Shown: piece after piece, positions 25,867 through 34,458 of the stretch
Layout: the number at the start of each line of letters is the position of its first letter
How positions within the stretch are numbered: the stretch's first letter is position 1
Source of the DNA: Branchiibius sp. NY16-3462-2
Lineage (GTDB): Bacteria; Actinomycetota; Actinomycetes; Actinomycetales; Dermatophilaceae
NCBI RefSeq assembly: GCF_001594145.1
Contig: NZ_LVCF01000040.1
Span: 62,001 to 126,000 of the forward strand
Length of the DNA: 64,000 nucleotides
Direction: 5' to 3'
Notes under the pieces: generated by a model
Databases searched by the model: none
Seen by the model: the letters and a program-made list of their open reading frames with translations, nothing else
What the model was told of the DNA's origin: nothing
Translations under genes and position numbers: made by a program

Positions 25867-27384
25867 ATGGACATCACCCGCAAGAAGAGCGTCGACGACG
25901 TCATCCACCAGAACGACGAAGATCCGGAAGCAGCCCAAGAACACGGTGGTGGCCTCAAGAAGAGCCTCGGGGTCTGGGACCTGATCGGGTTCGGCATCGG
26001 CATCGTCATCGGCACCGGCATCTTCACCCTGACCGGCGTGCAGGCCAAGAACAACGCCGGGCCCGCGATCGTGATCTCGTTCCTGATTGCCGGCGGGGTC
26101 TCCCTGCTGGCCGCTTTGTGTTACGCCGAGCTGGCGGCGGCGGTTCCGACCGCCGGCAGTTCCTACACCTACGCCTACACCACGATCGGTGAGATCTTCG
26201 CGTGGATCATCGCGTGGGACCTGATCCTCGAATTCGCTTTGGGTGCAGCGGTGGTCGCGCGCGGCTGGTCCGGTTATATCGCCGGCGTCTTCAACCTGCC
26301 GGACAAGTGGTTCGCGGAGGAAGGCTCCGTCGTCAACATCGGGGCCATCTTCATCACGCTGGTGCTCGGGTACGTCGCGTTGCGCGGTATCCGCGAAAGC
26401 AAGTGGGTCACCAATGGCCTGGTCGCGATCAAGGTGATCGTCTGCATCTTCGTCATCGCCGTGGGCGCGTTCTACGTCAAGACCAGCAACTGGGTGCCGT
26501 TCATCCCGGAGGCCAAGCCGGCCAAGTCATCGGGTGCCGAACTCACGGCGCCGCTGTGGCAGTTCCTCACCGGTGTCACGCCCAGCCAGTTCGGCGTCGC
26601 CGGGGTGTTGGTCGCCGCGGCGGTGGTGTTCTTCGCCTACTCAGGGTTCGAGGCGGTCGCCAACCTCGGTGAGGAGACCAAGAAGCCCGAGCGGGACATG
26701 CCGCTGGGACTGCTGGGCACGTTGGGTATCTGCACCTTGCTCTACGTCGGTGTCTGTCTGGTCATGACTGGCATGGTCAACTACCGCGATCTGTCCGAGG
26801 CCGACGCGGTCGCAGACGTCTTCCACCAGGTGGGCGTCGGCTGGGCCGGGATCCTGATCGGTATCGCTGCGGTCGCCGGCTTGAGCTCGGTGATCCTGGT
26901 GGACATCATCGCGATGGGCCGTATCGGCTTCGCCCTGGCCCGCGACGGCCTGCTGCCGCCGGTCTTCCGCAAGGTCCACCCGTCGTGGGGTACCCCGGTG
27001 CTGATGACCGCGCTCACGATCGGCACGGTCGCCCTCCTGGCCGGATTCGTCCCGATCAGCGTCCTGGCCGAAATGGTGAGCATCGGAACGCTGTTCGCCT
27101 TCGTCGTGGTCTCGATCGCCGTGATCGTGCTGCGTAAGACGCAGCCGGACATGAAGCGCCCGTTCCGCACTCCCCTGGTGCCCTTCGTTCCGATCCTGGC
27201 CACCCTGTGTTGTCTGGCGCTGATGGCCAGTCTCGCGGTGGAGACCTGGATCCGCTTCCTGGTGTGGCTGGCCATCGGCCTGCTGGTCTACTTCTTCTAC
27301 GGCCGCAAACACGCCCGGCTGGCGAAGGTGGACATCGCCGGTGAGCTGACCCAGGACGGCACGATCCCGGGAAGCCCGCAGTGA
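25867..27384 (+). CDS. APC-family amino acid permease
   Basis: A 505-residue integral membrane transporter with about 12-14 helices. The first helix carries the substrate-binding GIGIVIGTGIFTLTG, the family hallmark, and FFAYSGFEAVANLGEE lies in helix 6. It resembles the cationic amino acid (CAT/YfnA) group. Substrate is not readable from sequence. A short GATAG-N5-CTATC palindrome lies at 25807-25821 upstream. It overlaps the universal stress protein gene by four bases, a frequent pairing in which Usp proteins modulate transporters. Confidence 0.88.
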   Translation: MDITRKKSVDDVIHQNDEDPEAAQEHGGGLKKSLGVWDLIGFGIGIVIGTGIFTLTGVQAKNNAGPAIVISFLIAGGVSLLAALCYAELAAAVPTAGSSYTYAYTTIGEIFAWIIAWDLILEFALGAAVVARGWSGYIAGVFNLPDKWFAEEGSVVNIGAIFITLVLGYVALRGIRESKWVTNGLVAIKVIVCIFVIAVGAFYVKTSNWVPFIPEAKPAKSSGAELTAPLWQFLTGVTPSQFGVAGVLVAAAVVFFAYSGFEAVANLGEETKKPERDMPLGLLGTLGICTLLYVGVCLVMTGMVNYRDLSEADAVADVFHQVGVGWAGILIGIAAVAGLSSVILVDIIAMGRIGFALARDGLLPPVFRKVHPSWGTPVLMTALTIGTVALLAGFVPISVLAEMVSIGTLFAFVVVSIAVIVLRKTQPDMKRPFRTPLVPFVPILATLCCLALMASLAVETWIRFLVWLAIGLLVYFFYGRKHARLAKVDIAGELTQDGTIPGSPQ

Positions 27385-28265
27385 GTGTCGTCGTCGGGTT
27401 CGGTCCCTACCCGTCAACGAATTCGGGGCTGTACCTGGCAGCCCAACTGGCCAGGACGACCGGGGACGAACTGGTGCTGTGCTGCATCATCCAGGGGCTG
27501 GCGGACACCCCGGCGGTACGTGATCCCGCCGGTATCGACAGCGAGTGGCAACAACGGATGCGCGAAGCAGCCGAGGAGGCCCTCGTCGCTGCACGAGACC
27601 GCCTGCCGACACATCTGCCGGTCACCGAGATCATCCGGGTCGGCCGGTCGGTCCCGGCGATCCTGCAACGCGAAGGCGAGGCGCGCGACGCCCGGGTCCT
27701 GGTGCTGGGGTCCGCGACCTCCGGTCCGCTGGGTCAGATCAGCCTGGGCAGCACCTCCGACCGGTTGGTGCACAGTTCCTCGTTGCCGGTCGGCCTTGCT
27801 CCCCGGGGCTATCACCCCAGCGACGATCGGATCCGACGGGTGGTGCTCGCGGTGCGGCCCGGCCAGAGTGACCTGGCCCTGGCCGGTGAGGCCGCTGCGC
27901 TGAGCAACTGGCTCGGCGTGCCCGCCATCCTCGTGACCTTCGCCGTCCGCGATTCCGCGGCTCTGACGGTCTTTGCCGACCAGGGCGTCTTCGACGCGTG
28001 GCGCGCCGACGCACTCGCCGCGCAGGCGAGCATCACTCAGGCACTGGAGCAGTCCGGCGTAGCCGCCCAGAGCGGTGGCGTCCTGGTCGGATCACGATGG
28101 TCGCGGGCGACCGAACAGTTCGATTGGTCGCCCGGCGATCTGCTGGTGCTGGGATCCAGTGAGCACGCTCCCCTGGCCCGGGTGTTCCTGGGGTCGACCG
28201 CCACTCGCATCGTGCGTGCGTCCCCGGTGCCGACCGTGCTGCTGCCGCACCGCCGCCGGGACTGA
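27381..28265 (+). CDS. Two-domain universal stress protein
   Basis: A 294-residue tandem UspA protein. Domain 1 (residues 1-135) has the nucleotide-loop pattern VLGSATSGPLGQISLGSTSD. Domain 2 (about 150-290) has VLGSSEHAPLARVFLGSTAT, both matching the ATP-binding G-x2-G-x9-G(S/T) motif. It likely binds ATP and responds to stress or regulates the upstream permease. GTG start within the permease stop. Confidence 0.88.
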   Translation: MSVVVGFGPYPSTNSGLYLAAQLARTTGDELVLCCIIQGLADTPAVRDPAGIDSEWQQRMREAAEEALVAARDRLPTHLPVTEIIRVGRSVPAILQREGEARDARVLVLGSATSGPLGQISLGSTSDRLVHSSSLPVGLAPRGYHPSDDRIRRVVLAVRPGQSDLALAGEAAALSNWLGVPAILVTFAVRDSAALTVFADQGVFDAWRADALAAQASITQALEQSGVAAQSGGVLVGSRWSRATEQFDWSPGDLLVLGSSEHAPLARVFLGSTATRIVRASPVPTVLLPHRRRD

Positions 28266-29303
28266 TCAGCCCGCGTGGGCGAAGACCTCGGCCCGGGCGT
28301 GGACTGCCACATCCGGATGATCGGTGATCAGCCCATCGACACCGGCCTGGGTGAAGATGGCCAGTTCGGCGAGGCCGTCGCCGAACTCCTGCGGCACACT
28401 GCTGGAGCGCAGATCGAGTGGCAGGAAAGTGTTTTCGGTCCGGAAGGTCCACACGTGCACCCGTAGCCCGGCGTCGTGCGCGTGCCGCACCAGGTCGGTG
28501 GGACGCCCCAGCGACCCGTCCGGCCGGCGCACGATGACCTGGTCCTTACTCGGGCCGATGCCGGTCACCCACGTCGAGATCAGGCGCAGTGCACGCGGAG
28601 TCACCAGATCGGCGTACGTGCGCTCATCCGGGGTGCCGGCCAGATCGGTCGGTGCCCCTTCGCGCTCGGTGAGCATCAACAGCGGGGTGCGCAACCCGAT
28701 GTCCTCCCGCAACCGGATCAGACTGGTCAACTCGAACGACTGCACGAAGACCGGCGCGTTGGGCGCATCGAGGCGGGCATCACGCAGGCCCTGGGCGACC
28801 GCACCCTCCAGGTCCAGCCCGCGAGCGCGGAAGTACGCTGCGTGCTTAAGTTCGGGGCTGACGCCCACGATGCGGCTCAACTCCTGGGAGAGCGCGCGCC
28901 GCAGCGCGAGCAACTCATCGAAGGTCGGGATCCGCAGTCGGCGCTCGTAGATCGTGTTGGCCTGTCGCAACCGGGGCAGGCGTTCGACCGCCCACAACGT
29001 CTTGATCTCGGCCAGGGTGAAGTCCTCGCTGAACCAGCCGATGCGCTCGGTGCCGTCCACCACCCGGGACGTACGGCGATCGGCGAATTCGGGGTGGGCC
29101 GCGACGTCCGTGGTGCGGGAGAGCTCGTTCTCGTGCCGGCAGATCGCGACACCGTCACCAGTCATCACCAGATCGGTCTCGACACCGTCCGCGCCCAATC
29201 GCGCTGCCAACTCGTAGGCCGGGAGCGTGTGCTCGGGACGATAACCACTCGCACCGCGATGACCGATCACGAGCGGCGGTTCGTCGAGCCGGTAGGCCAC
29301 CAT
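28266..29303 (-). CDS. glpQ: Glycerophosphodiester phosphodiesterase
   Basis: A 345-residue TIM-barrel phosphodiesterase. The catalytic HRGASGYRPEHTLPAY (H15 region) and GADGVETDLVMTGDG metal ligands are intact, and EIxK-like and VHVWTFRTEN strands follow. It releases glycerol-3-phosphate from deacylated phospholipids. No signal peptide is seen, so a cytosolic form is likely. The gene converges with the stress-protein gene with no gap, and is divergent from fasR. Confidence 0.88.
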   Translation of the reverse strand: MVAYRLDEPPLVIGHRGASGYRPEHTLPAYELAARLGADGVETDLVMTGDGVAICRHENELSRTTDVAAHPEFADRRTSRVVDGTERIGWFSEDFTLAEIKTLWAVERLPRLRQANTIYERRLRIPTFDELLALRRALSQELSRIVGVSPELKHAAYFRARGLDLEGAVAQGLRDARLDAPNAPVFVQSFELTSLIRLREDIGLRTPLLMLTEREGAPTDLAGTPDERTYADLVTPRALRLISTWVTGIGPSKDQVIVRRPDGSLGRPTDLVRHAHDAGLRVHVWTFRTENTFLPLDLRSSSVPQEFGDGLAELAIFTQAGVDGLITDHPDVAVHARAEVFAHAG

Positions 29304-29443
29304 GCTCAGACTTCACCGGCCCTTCGCGACCGCGCGGCGTCAGTGCGGTGCCGGGCGAGAAAACCATTGGTGAACTCTGCACACTGCCGATCGGTGTCCT
29401 CTGGAGGGTATCCACAAACAACGGCCGGTATCGTCGTGCCGTT

Positions 29444-30598
29444 ATGACGATCACTTCGCGCACCCGGGAACACACCTGGCGCCACCTCCAAGGGGCTGCG
29501 GGCGCGATGGCGACCGCCGCGATCCAACAGATGGAGTCCGAGCACTCCTGGTACCGGGAGTTGTCCGCCGAGGAGCGCTCCTGGGTCGGCATGGTGGCGC
29601 AGGCCGGGATCGGTGGCTTCATCGACTGGTACCGCACCAACGGCGCCGGGCCGGCCTCGGCGATCGACATGTTCGATCCCGCGCCGGCCGAACTGGCCCG
29701 GTCCATCAGCCTGAGGCACACCCTTGATCTGATCCGCACCAGTGTCGCCGTGGTCGAGGACCAGGTCCCGGCGCTGGCTGATGCCGCCGACCGGATCGAA
29801 CTACGCGAAGCGGTCCTGATCTACTCCCGCGAGATCGCCTTCGCCGCCGCGACCGTCTACGCGCAGGCCGCCGAGGCCCGCGGCGCCTGGGACGCCCGGC
29901 TCGAAGCGCACGTCATCGACGCGGTGCTGCGGGCAGAGGCCGATGAAGCGCTGCGCTCGCGCGTCGCCGCCCTCGGCTGGGACGAGGTGCACGACGTCCT
30001 GGTCGCCGTGGGCCGCGCGCCCAGCGGCGTCCACAGTGCGATCGTCGACAGCCTGCGCCGGGAAGCCCGTCGCGCCGGTCTGGAGTCACTGGTGTCGGTG
30101 CAGGGCCGCACCCTGATCGCGATCATCGGCGGTGTCACCGACCCGATCAAGCAACTGCAAGCCTTGACCGAGCACTGGGCGCCGGGGCCGATCGTGCTCG
30201 GGCCGACCGTGCCGCACGTCTTCGCCGCCGGCCGCAGCGCCCGCGCCGCATTGTCGGGGTACGGCGCGGCGCCGGCCTGGCCCGATGCCCCCCGGCTGTG
30301 CCCCGCCGACGAGCTCCTGGCCGAGCGTGCGCTGCACGGTGACAATCACGCCCGGCGCACCCTGGTGGACCGGGTTGTCCGACCGCTGCGCGACCGGGAC
30401 GCCCTGCGCGAGACGGCTCTGGGCTTCCTGGCCCAGCCGAGTCTGGAGGCCACCGCCCGGGCGCTTTTCGTGCACGCCAACACCGTCCGCTACCGGCTCG
30501 GGCAGTTCGCCGAAGCGACCGGGTACGACCTGACCGATGTGCGCGAAGCCTTCGTGGTCCGGATCGCCTTCGCTTTCGCTGCCTGGGACGAGCGATGA
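29444..30598 (+). CDS. fasR: PucR-family regulator of fatty-acid synthesis
   Basis: A 384-residue protein. The C-terminal PucR-type helix-turn-helix is QPSLEATARALFVHANTVRYRLGQF, with a GGDEF-like regulatory middle. It occupies the position of M. tuberculosis Rv2242 and Streptomyces FasR, which activates the fabD-fabH-acpP-fabF operon. The start ATG at 29444 was chosen over an in-frame extension from 29348 that would lie in the promoter region. A 19-bp palindrome in the gap before fabD is a candidate site. Confidence 0.85.
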   Translation: MTITSRTREHTWRHLQGAAGAMATAAIQQMESEHSWYRELSAEERSWVGMVAQAGIGGFIDWYRTNGAGPASAIDMFDPAPAELARSISLRHTLDLIRTSVAVVEDQVPALADAADRIELREAVLIYSREIAFAAATVYAQAAEARGAWDARLEAHVIDAVLRAEADEALRSRVAALGWDEVHDVLVAVGRAPSGVHSAIVDSLRREARRAGLESLVSVQGRTLIAIIGGVTDPIKQLQALTEHWAPGPIVLGPTVPHVFAAGRSARAALSGYGAAPAWPDAPRLCPADELLAERALHGDNHARRTLVDRVVRPLRDRDALRETALGFLAQPSLEATARALFVHANTVRYRLGQFAEATGYDLTDVREAFVVRIAFAFAAWDER

Positions 30599-30619
30599 GA
30601 GCCTTTGTAGGAACCCAAC

Positions 30620-30638
30620 AGATTCGCCGGAAGAATCT
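30620..30638. promoter_or_regulatory. Palindrome between fasR and fabD
   Basis: AGATTC-N7-GAATCT, 6-bp arms, 52 nt upstream of the fabD start. Position makes it a candidate FasR or acyl-CoA-responsive operator; no published motif was matched. Confidence 0.45.
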
Positions 30639-30689
30639 CATGGTGTCACCGGTCGCTGATCACCACCTCGAGTAGGCAGGGTAGGAATC

Positions 30690-31871
30690 GTGCTCGCGAT
30701 CGTCTGCCCCGGCCAGGGTGCCCAAACCCCCGGCTTCCTCGCTCCCTGGTTGGAACTACCCGGCTTCAGTGACCGCCTGGGTTGGTTGGGTGCGGCCGCC
30801 GACGTCGACCTGGTAGCGCACGGCACGACCTCCGACGCGGACACCATCCGGGACACCGCCGTGGCGCAGCCGTTGATCGTCGGTGCCGGACTGGTGGCCG
30901 CGCTGGCCCTCTTCGAGCACCCTTCCGACGGGTTCCGGGTCACCGGGGTCGGCGCCGGCCACTCGGTCGGTGAGATCACCGCCCTGGCCGCGGCCGGCGT
31001 ACTCACCGCCGAGCAGGCGATGGTCTTCGTCCGCGAGCGCGGCCGGGCCATGGCCGCTGCGTCGGCCGTCACCCCGACCGGGATGAGCGCCGTCGTCGGC
31101 GGCGACCCGGACGAGGTGGACGCCGCGATCGAAGCGGCCGGACTGACCGCCGCCAACCGCAACGGCGCCGGTCAGGTGGTTGCGGCGGGAACTACGGATC
31201 AGTTGGCGCAGTTGTCGGCCAACCCGCCGGCCAAGGCCCGCGTCATCCCCCTCAGCGTCGCCGGAGCGTTCCACACCCAGCACATGGCGCCCGCGGTGGA
31301 ACACCTCGCTCGCTACGCGCGGGCCATCTCGACCCACGACGCGCGGGTCGCGGTCGTCAGCAACAAGGACGGTCACGTCGTGCACGACAGCCGTGAACTG
31401 CTACGCCGGCTGGTGCAGCAGGTCAGCAACCCGGTCCGCTGGGACCTGACGATGCGCACGATGACCGAGATGGGCGTCACCGGCCTGATCGAGATCCCGC
31501 CGGCCGGCACCCTCGCCGGCCTCGCCAAGCGCGGGATGCCCGGTGTGGAGACCCTTGCGCTGAAGACACCGGACGACCTGGAGGCCGCCCACCGCATGGT
31601 GCGCGAACACGGTGAGCCGCGCAGCAGCTTCGACCCGGCGTGGCGGTTGATCGTCGCCCCGGCCAAGGGCATCGTCGAGTACGCCGACCTGCAGACCGGC
31701 GGGAACGTCCAGGCCGGCGCGGTCGTGGCGACCGTCTCGACCCCTCGCTCCTCCACCCCGGTCACCGCCCCGCACGGCGGTACCGTCATCGAACGCCTCG
31801 CTGAGGAGGGTGATCCCGTGTCCCCCGGTCAGGTGTTGCTGCGATTGCACCCCGAGACGAGTGAATTGTGA
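30690..31871 (+). CDS. fabD: Malonyl-CoA:ACP transacylase with extra C-terminal domain
   Basis: A 393-residue protein. The catalytic core has GQGAQ (8-12), GHSVG with nucleophile S92, and AFHT with H195; it transfers malonyl from CoA to ACP. The core ends near residue 305, the usual FabD length. Residues 318-393 add a biotinyl/lipoyl-attachment-like beta barrel (IVAPAKGIVEYADLQTGG, then TAPHGGTVIERLAEEGDPV). Where BCCP has the AMKM lysine this protein has TPRSS, so it is probably not modified. GTG start; first gene of the fab operon. Confidence 0.9.
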   Translation: MLAIVCPGQGAQTPGFLAPWLELPGFSDRLGWLGAAADVDLVAHGTTSDADTIRDTAVAQPLIVGAGLVAALALFEHPSDGFRVTGVGAGHSVGEITALAAAGVLTAEQAMVFVRERGRAMAAASAVTPTGMSAVVGGDPDEVDAAIEAAGLTAANRNGAGQVVAAGTTDQLAQLSANPPAKARVIPLSVAGAFHTQHMAPAVEHLARYARAISTHDARVAVVSNKDGHVVHDSRELLRRLVQQVSNPVRWDLTMRTMTEMGVTGLIEIPPAGTLAGLAKRGMPGVETLALKTPDDLEAAHRMVREHGEPRSSFDPAWRLIVAPAKGIVEYADLQTGGNVQAGAVVATVSTPRSSTPVTAPHGGTVIERLAEEGDPVSPGQVLLRLHPETSEL

Positions 31872-32908
31872 TGCAGCCCAAGGGAACTGGTCATCTGGTC
31901 GAGCCGCAGGGTGCGCGGCATGCCGCGATCCTCGGGATCGGCGGATACCGTCCGGAGCGCGTCGTCGACAACGCAGAGGTATGCACCTGGATCGACTCCA
32001 GCGACGAGTGGATCCGTGAGCGGTCGGGCATCGTGACCCGGCACTTCGCCGCGCCGGACGAGACCGTCGTCGACATGTCGCTGCCTGCATCCCGCGACGC
32101 ACTGGACCAGGCCGGCATCCGGCCCGAGCAGGTCAGTGCCGTCGTGCTCGCGACCATCACGCATCCGTTCCAGACGCCCGCCGCCGCGCCGATGGTTGCT
32201 GACCGACTCGGCTGCGTCGACGCGGCCGCCTTCGACATCTCGGCCGCGTGCGCCGGCTACTGCCACGCCGTGGCCATCGCCGGTGACATGGTGCGCGGCG
32301 GGAGCGCCGAGTACGTCCTGGTCATCGGCGTGGAGAAGTTGTCCTTGCTCACGGACCCGCACGACCGGGGTTCGGCGTTCATCTTCGGTGACGGCGCCGG
32401 AGCCGCCGTCATCGGTCCCTCGCAGACCACTGCTATCGGCCCCACGGTGTGGGGTTCGGACGGCGCCCAGTGGGATGTCATCCGGCAGCGCCGCTCCTGG
32501 TGGGACATCCGTGACGATGCGGACGGCGCCGTCGGCGAGGACGGCCTGGACCCCGCGACCATGAGCATGGCCGGCCCGTCGGTGTTCCGGTGGGCGGTGT
32601 GGTCGATGGCACCGGTGGCCCAGCAGGCGATCGACAAGGCCGGCATCCGGGCCGAGGACCTTGACGCGTTCATCCCCCACCAGGCCAACATGCGGATCAT
32701 CGACGCGATGATCAAGCAACTGCACCTGCCGGCCGACATCGCCGTGGCCCGGGACATCGCGCAGACCGGTAATACCTCCGCCGCCTCGATCCCCCTGGCC
32801 GCTGAACGCATGCTGCGCGAAGGCGCGGCACCGCACGGTGGTCTGGCGCTGCAGATCGGCTTCGGTGCCGGCCTGTCGTACGCCGCCCAGGTCGTCGTCC
32901 TGCCCTGA
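31871..32908 (+). CDS. fabH: Beta-ketoacyl-ACP synthase III
   Basis: Thiolase-fold enzyme starting fatty-acid synthesis by condensing acyl-CoA with malonyl-ACP. The catalytic triad is Cys in SAACAGY (about residue 127), His in IPHQAN (270) and Asn in TGNTSAAS (301). About 345 residues, with a slightly extended N-terminus. An ATG overlaps the fabD stop (TGATG); a GTG three bases earlier is equally possible. It is part of fabD-fabH-acpP-fabF-accD. Confidence 0.93.
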   Translation: MQPKGTGHLVEPQGARHAAILGIGGYRPERVVDNAEVCTWIDSSDEWIRERSGIVTRHFAAPDETVVDMSLPASRDALDQAGIRPEQVSAVVLATITHPFQTPAAAPMVADRLGCVDAAAFDISAACAGYCHAVAIAGDMVRGGSAEYVLVIGVEKLSLLTDPHDRGSAFIFGDGAGAAVIGPSQTTAIGPTVWGSDGAQWDVIRQRRSWWDIRDDADGAVGEDGLDPATMSMAGPSVFRWAVWSMAPVAQQAIDKAGIRAEDLDAFIPHQANMRIIDAMIKQLHLPADIAVARDIAQTGNTSAASIPLAAERMLREGAAPHGGLALQIGFGAGLSYAAQVVVLP

Positions 32909-32965
32909 TTCCCCGCACCTGGCGGTTCCAGGTAAACGTCCACAACCCTCATAGGAGACAGTCAC

Positions 32966-33214
32966 ATGGCGCTCAGCGACCAGGAAATCCTCGCCGGCCT
33001 CGCCGATATCGTGAACGAAGAGACCGGTGTCGACACCGCGCAGGTCCAGCCCGACAAGTCCTTCACCGACGACCTCGACATCGACTCCCTGTCGATGATG
33101 ACCATTGTGGTGAACGCCGAGGAGAAGTTCGGTGTGCGCATCCCCGACGACGAGGTCAAGAACCTCAACACGGTCGGTGACGCGATCTCCTTCATCCAGC
33201 AGGCCCAGGCCTGA
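32966..33214 (+). CDS. acpP: Acyl carrier protein
   Basis: An 82-residue acidic four-helix protein. The phosphopantetheine site is S41 in DLDIDSLSMM. It carries growing acyl chains for the neighbouring FabD, FabH and FabF. Ribosome site AGGAGA precedes the ATG, separated from fabH by 57 nt. The stop overlaps the fabF start. Confidence 0.96.
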   Translation: MALSDQEILAGLADIVNEETGVDTAQVQPDKSFTDDLDIDSLSMMTIVVNAEEKFGVRIPDDEVKNLNTVGDAISFIQQAQA

Positions 33215-34458
33215 TGCCCTCGACGCAGCGCATCGTCGTCACGGGGCTCGGCGCGACCACCCCGATCGGTGAGACCGCGCCGGCGACCTGGGATGCGCTG
33301 CTGGCGGGGGTCAGCGGCGCACGCACGCTCACCCAGGACTGGGTGGCGCAGTACGAGTTGCCGGTGACCTTCGCCGCGTCGTTGAAGCAGGACCCGGCGG
33401 AGCGGCTGGCGAAGGTGGAGACGCGGCGGCTGGACCCGTTCGCGCAGTACGCCATGATCGCCTCGCGCGAAGCCTGGGAGGACGCCGGCACCCCCGACGT
33501 CGAACCCGAGCGGCTGGCCGTGGCCATCGGCACCGGGATCGGCGGGGGGCACAGCCTGCTGGCGCAGTACGACGTGCTGAAGGAGAAGGGTCCGCGCCGG
33601 GTCTACCCGTTGACGGTTCCGATGCTGATGCCCAACGCGGCATCGGGCAGTGTCTCCCTGGAACTCGGCGCGCGGGCCGGCGCCCACACCACGGTGTCGG
33701 CGTGCGCTTCCGGCGCCGAAGCGATGGGCTACGCGGCAGACATGATCCGTGAGGGTCGTGCCGACGTCGTGGTGGCCGGTGGTGCGGAGGCAGCGATCCA
33801 CGCTCTGCCACTGGCGGGTTTCGCTGCGATGCAAGCACTTTCGACCCGCAACGACGACCCTGCGCATGCGTCGCGCCCCTACGACATCGACCGTGACGGC
33901 TTCGTCATGGGCGAGGGTGCGGCGGTCATCGTGCTGGAGAAGTACGAACACGCGGTCGCGCGCGGTGCACGCATCTACGCCGAGTTCGCCTCGGTCGGCA
34001 TGTCGGCCGACGCGCACCACATCACCGCCCCGGAGCCCGAAGGCGCCGGTGCGTCCCGCGCGATGCTCGAGGCCATCGAACTCGCCGGGTTGTCCGCCTC
34101 GGATATCGACCACATCAACGCGCACGCCACCTCGACCCCCGTCGGCGACGTGGCTGAAGTGGCCGCGATCCGCCGGGCGTTCGGCAGCGCTGCCGACGAC
34201 ATGGCCGTGACGGCTACCAAGTCGATGACCGGCCACCTACTCGGTGCGGCCGGTGCACTGGAGACCCTGATCACCATCCAGAGCATCTATCACCGGCTCA
34301 TCCCCGCCACCATCAACATCGAGAACCTCGACCCAGCCGTCGACCTCGACGTCGTGCGTGGCGACCACCGGAAACTGCCCGACTCCACGGCTGCCCTGAA
34401 CAACTCGTTCGGCTTCGGCGGCCACAACGTGGCGTCCGTTCTCAGGAGTGTCTCGTGA
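33214..34458 (+). CDS. fabF: Beta-ketoacyl-ACP synthase II
   Basis: A 414-residue elongating condensing enzyme. The catalytic Cys is C164 (VSACASG), with H304 (NAHATST) and H341 (KSMTGHLLGAAG). It extends acyl-ACP by two carbons and corresponds to KasA/FabF of actinobacteria. It is translationally coupled to acpP (TGATG) and to accD by a GTGA overlap. Confidence 0.95.
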   Translation: MPSTQRIVVTGLGATTPIGETAPATWDALLAGVSGARTLTQDWVAQYELPVTFAASLKQDPAERLAKVETRRLDPFAQYAMIASREAWEDAGTPDVEPERLAVAIGTGIGGGHSLLAQYDVLKEKGPRRVYPLTVPMLMPNAASGSVSLELGARAGAHTTVSACASGAEAMGYAADMIREGRADVVVAGGAEAAIHALPLAGFAAMQALSTRNDDPAHASRPYDIDRDGFVMGEGAAVIVLEKYEHAVARGARIYAEFASVGMSADAHHITAPEPEGAGASRAMLEAIELAGLSASDIDHINAHATSTPVGDVAEVAAIRRAFGSAADDMAVTATKSMTGHLLGAAGALETLITIQSIYHRLIPATINIENLDPAVDLDVVRGDHRKLPDSTAALNNSFGFGGHNVASVLRSVS

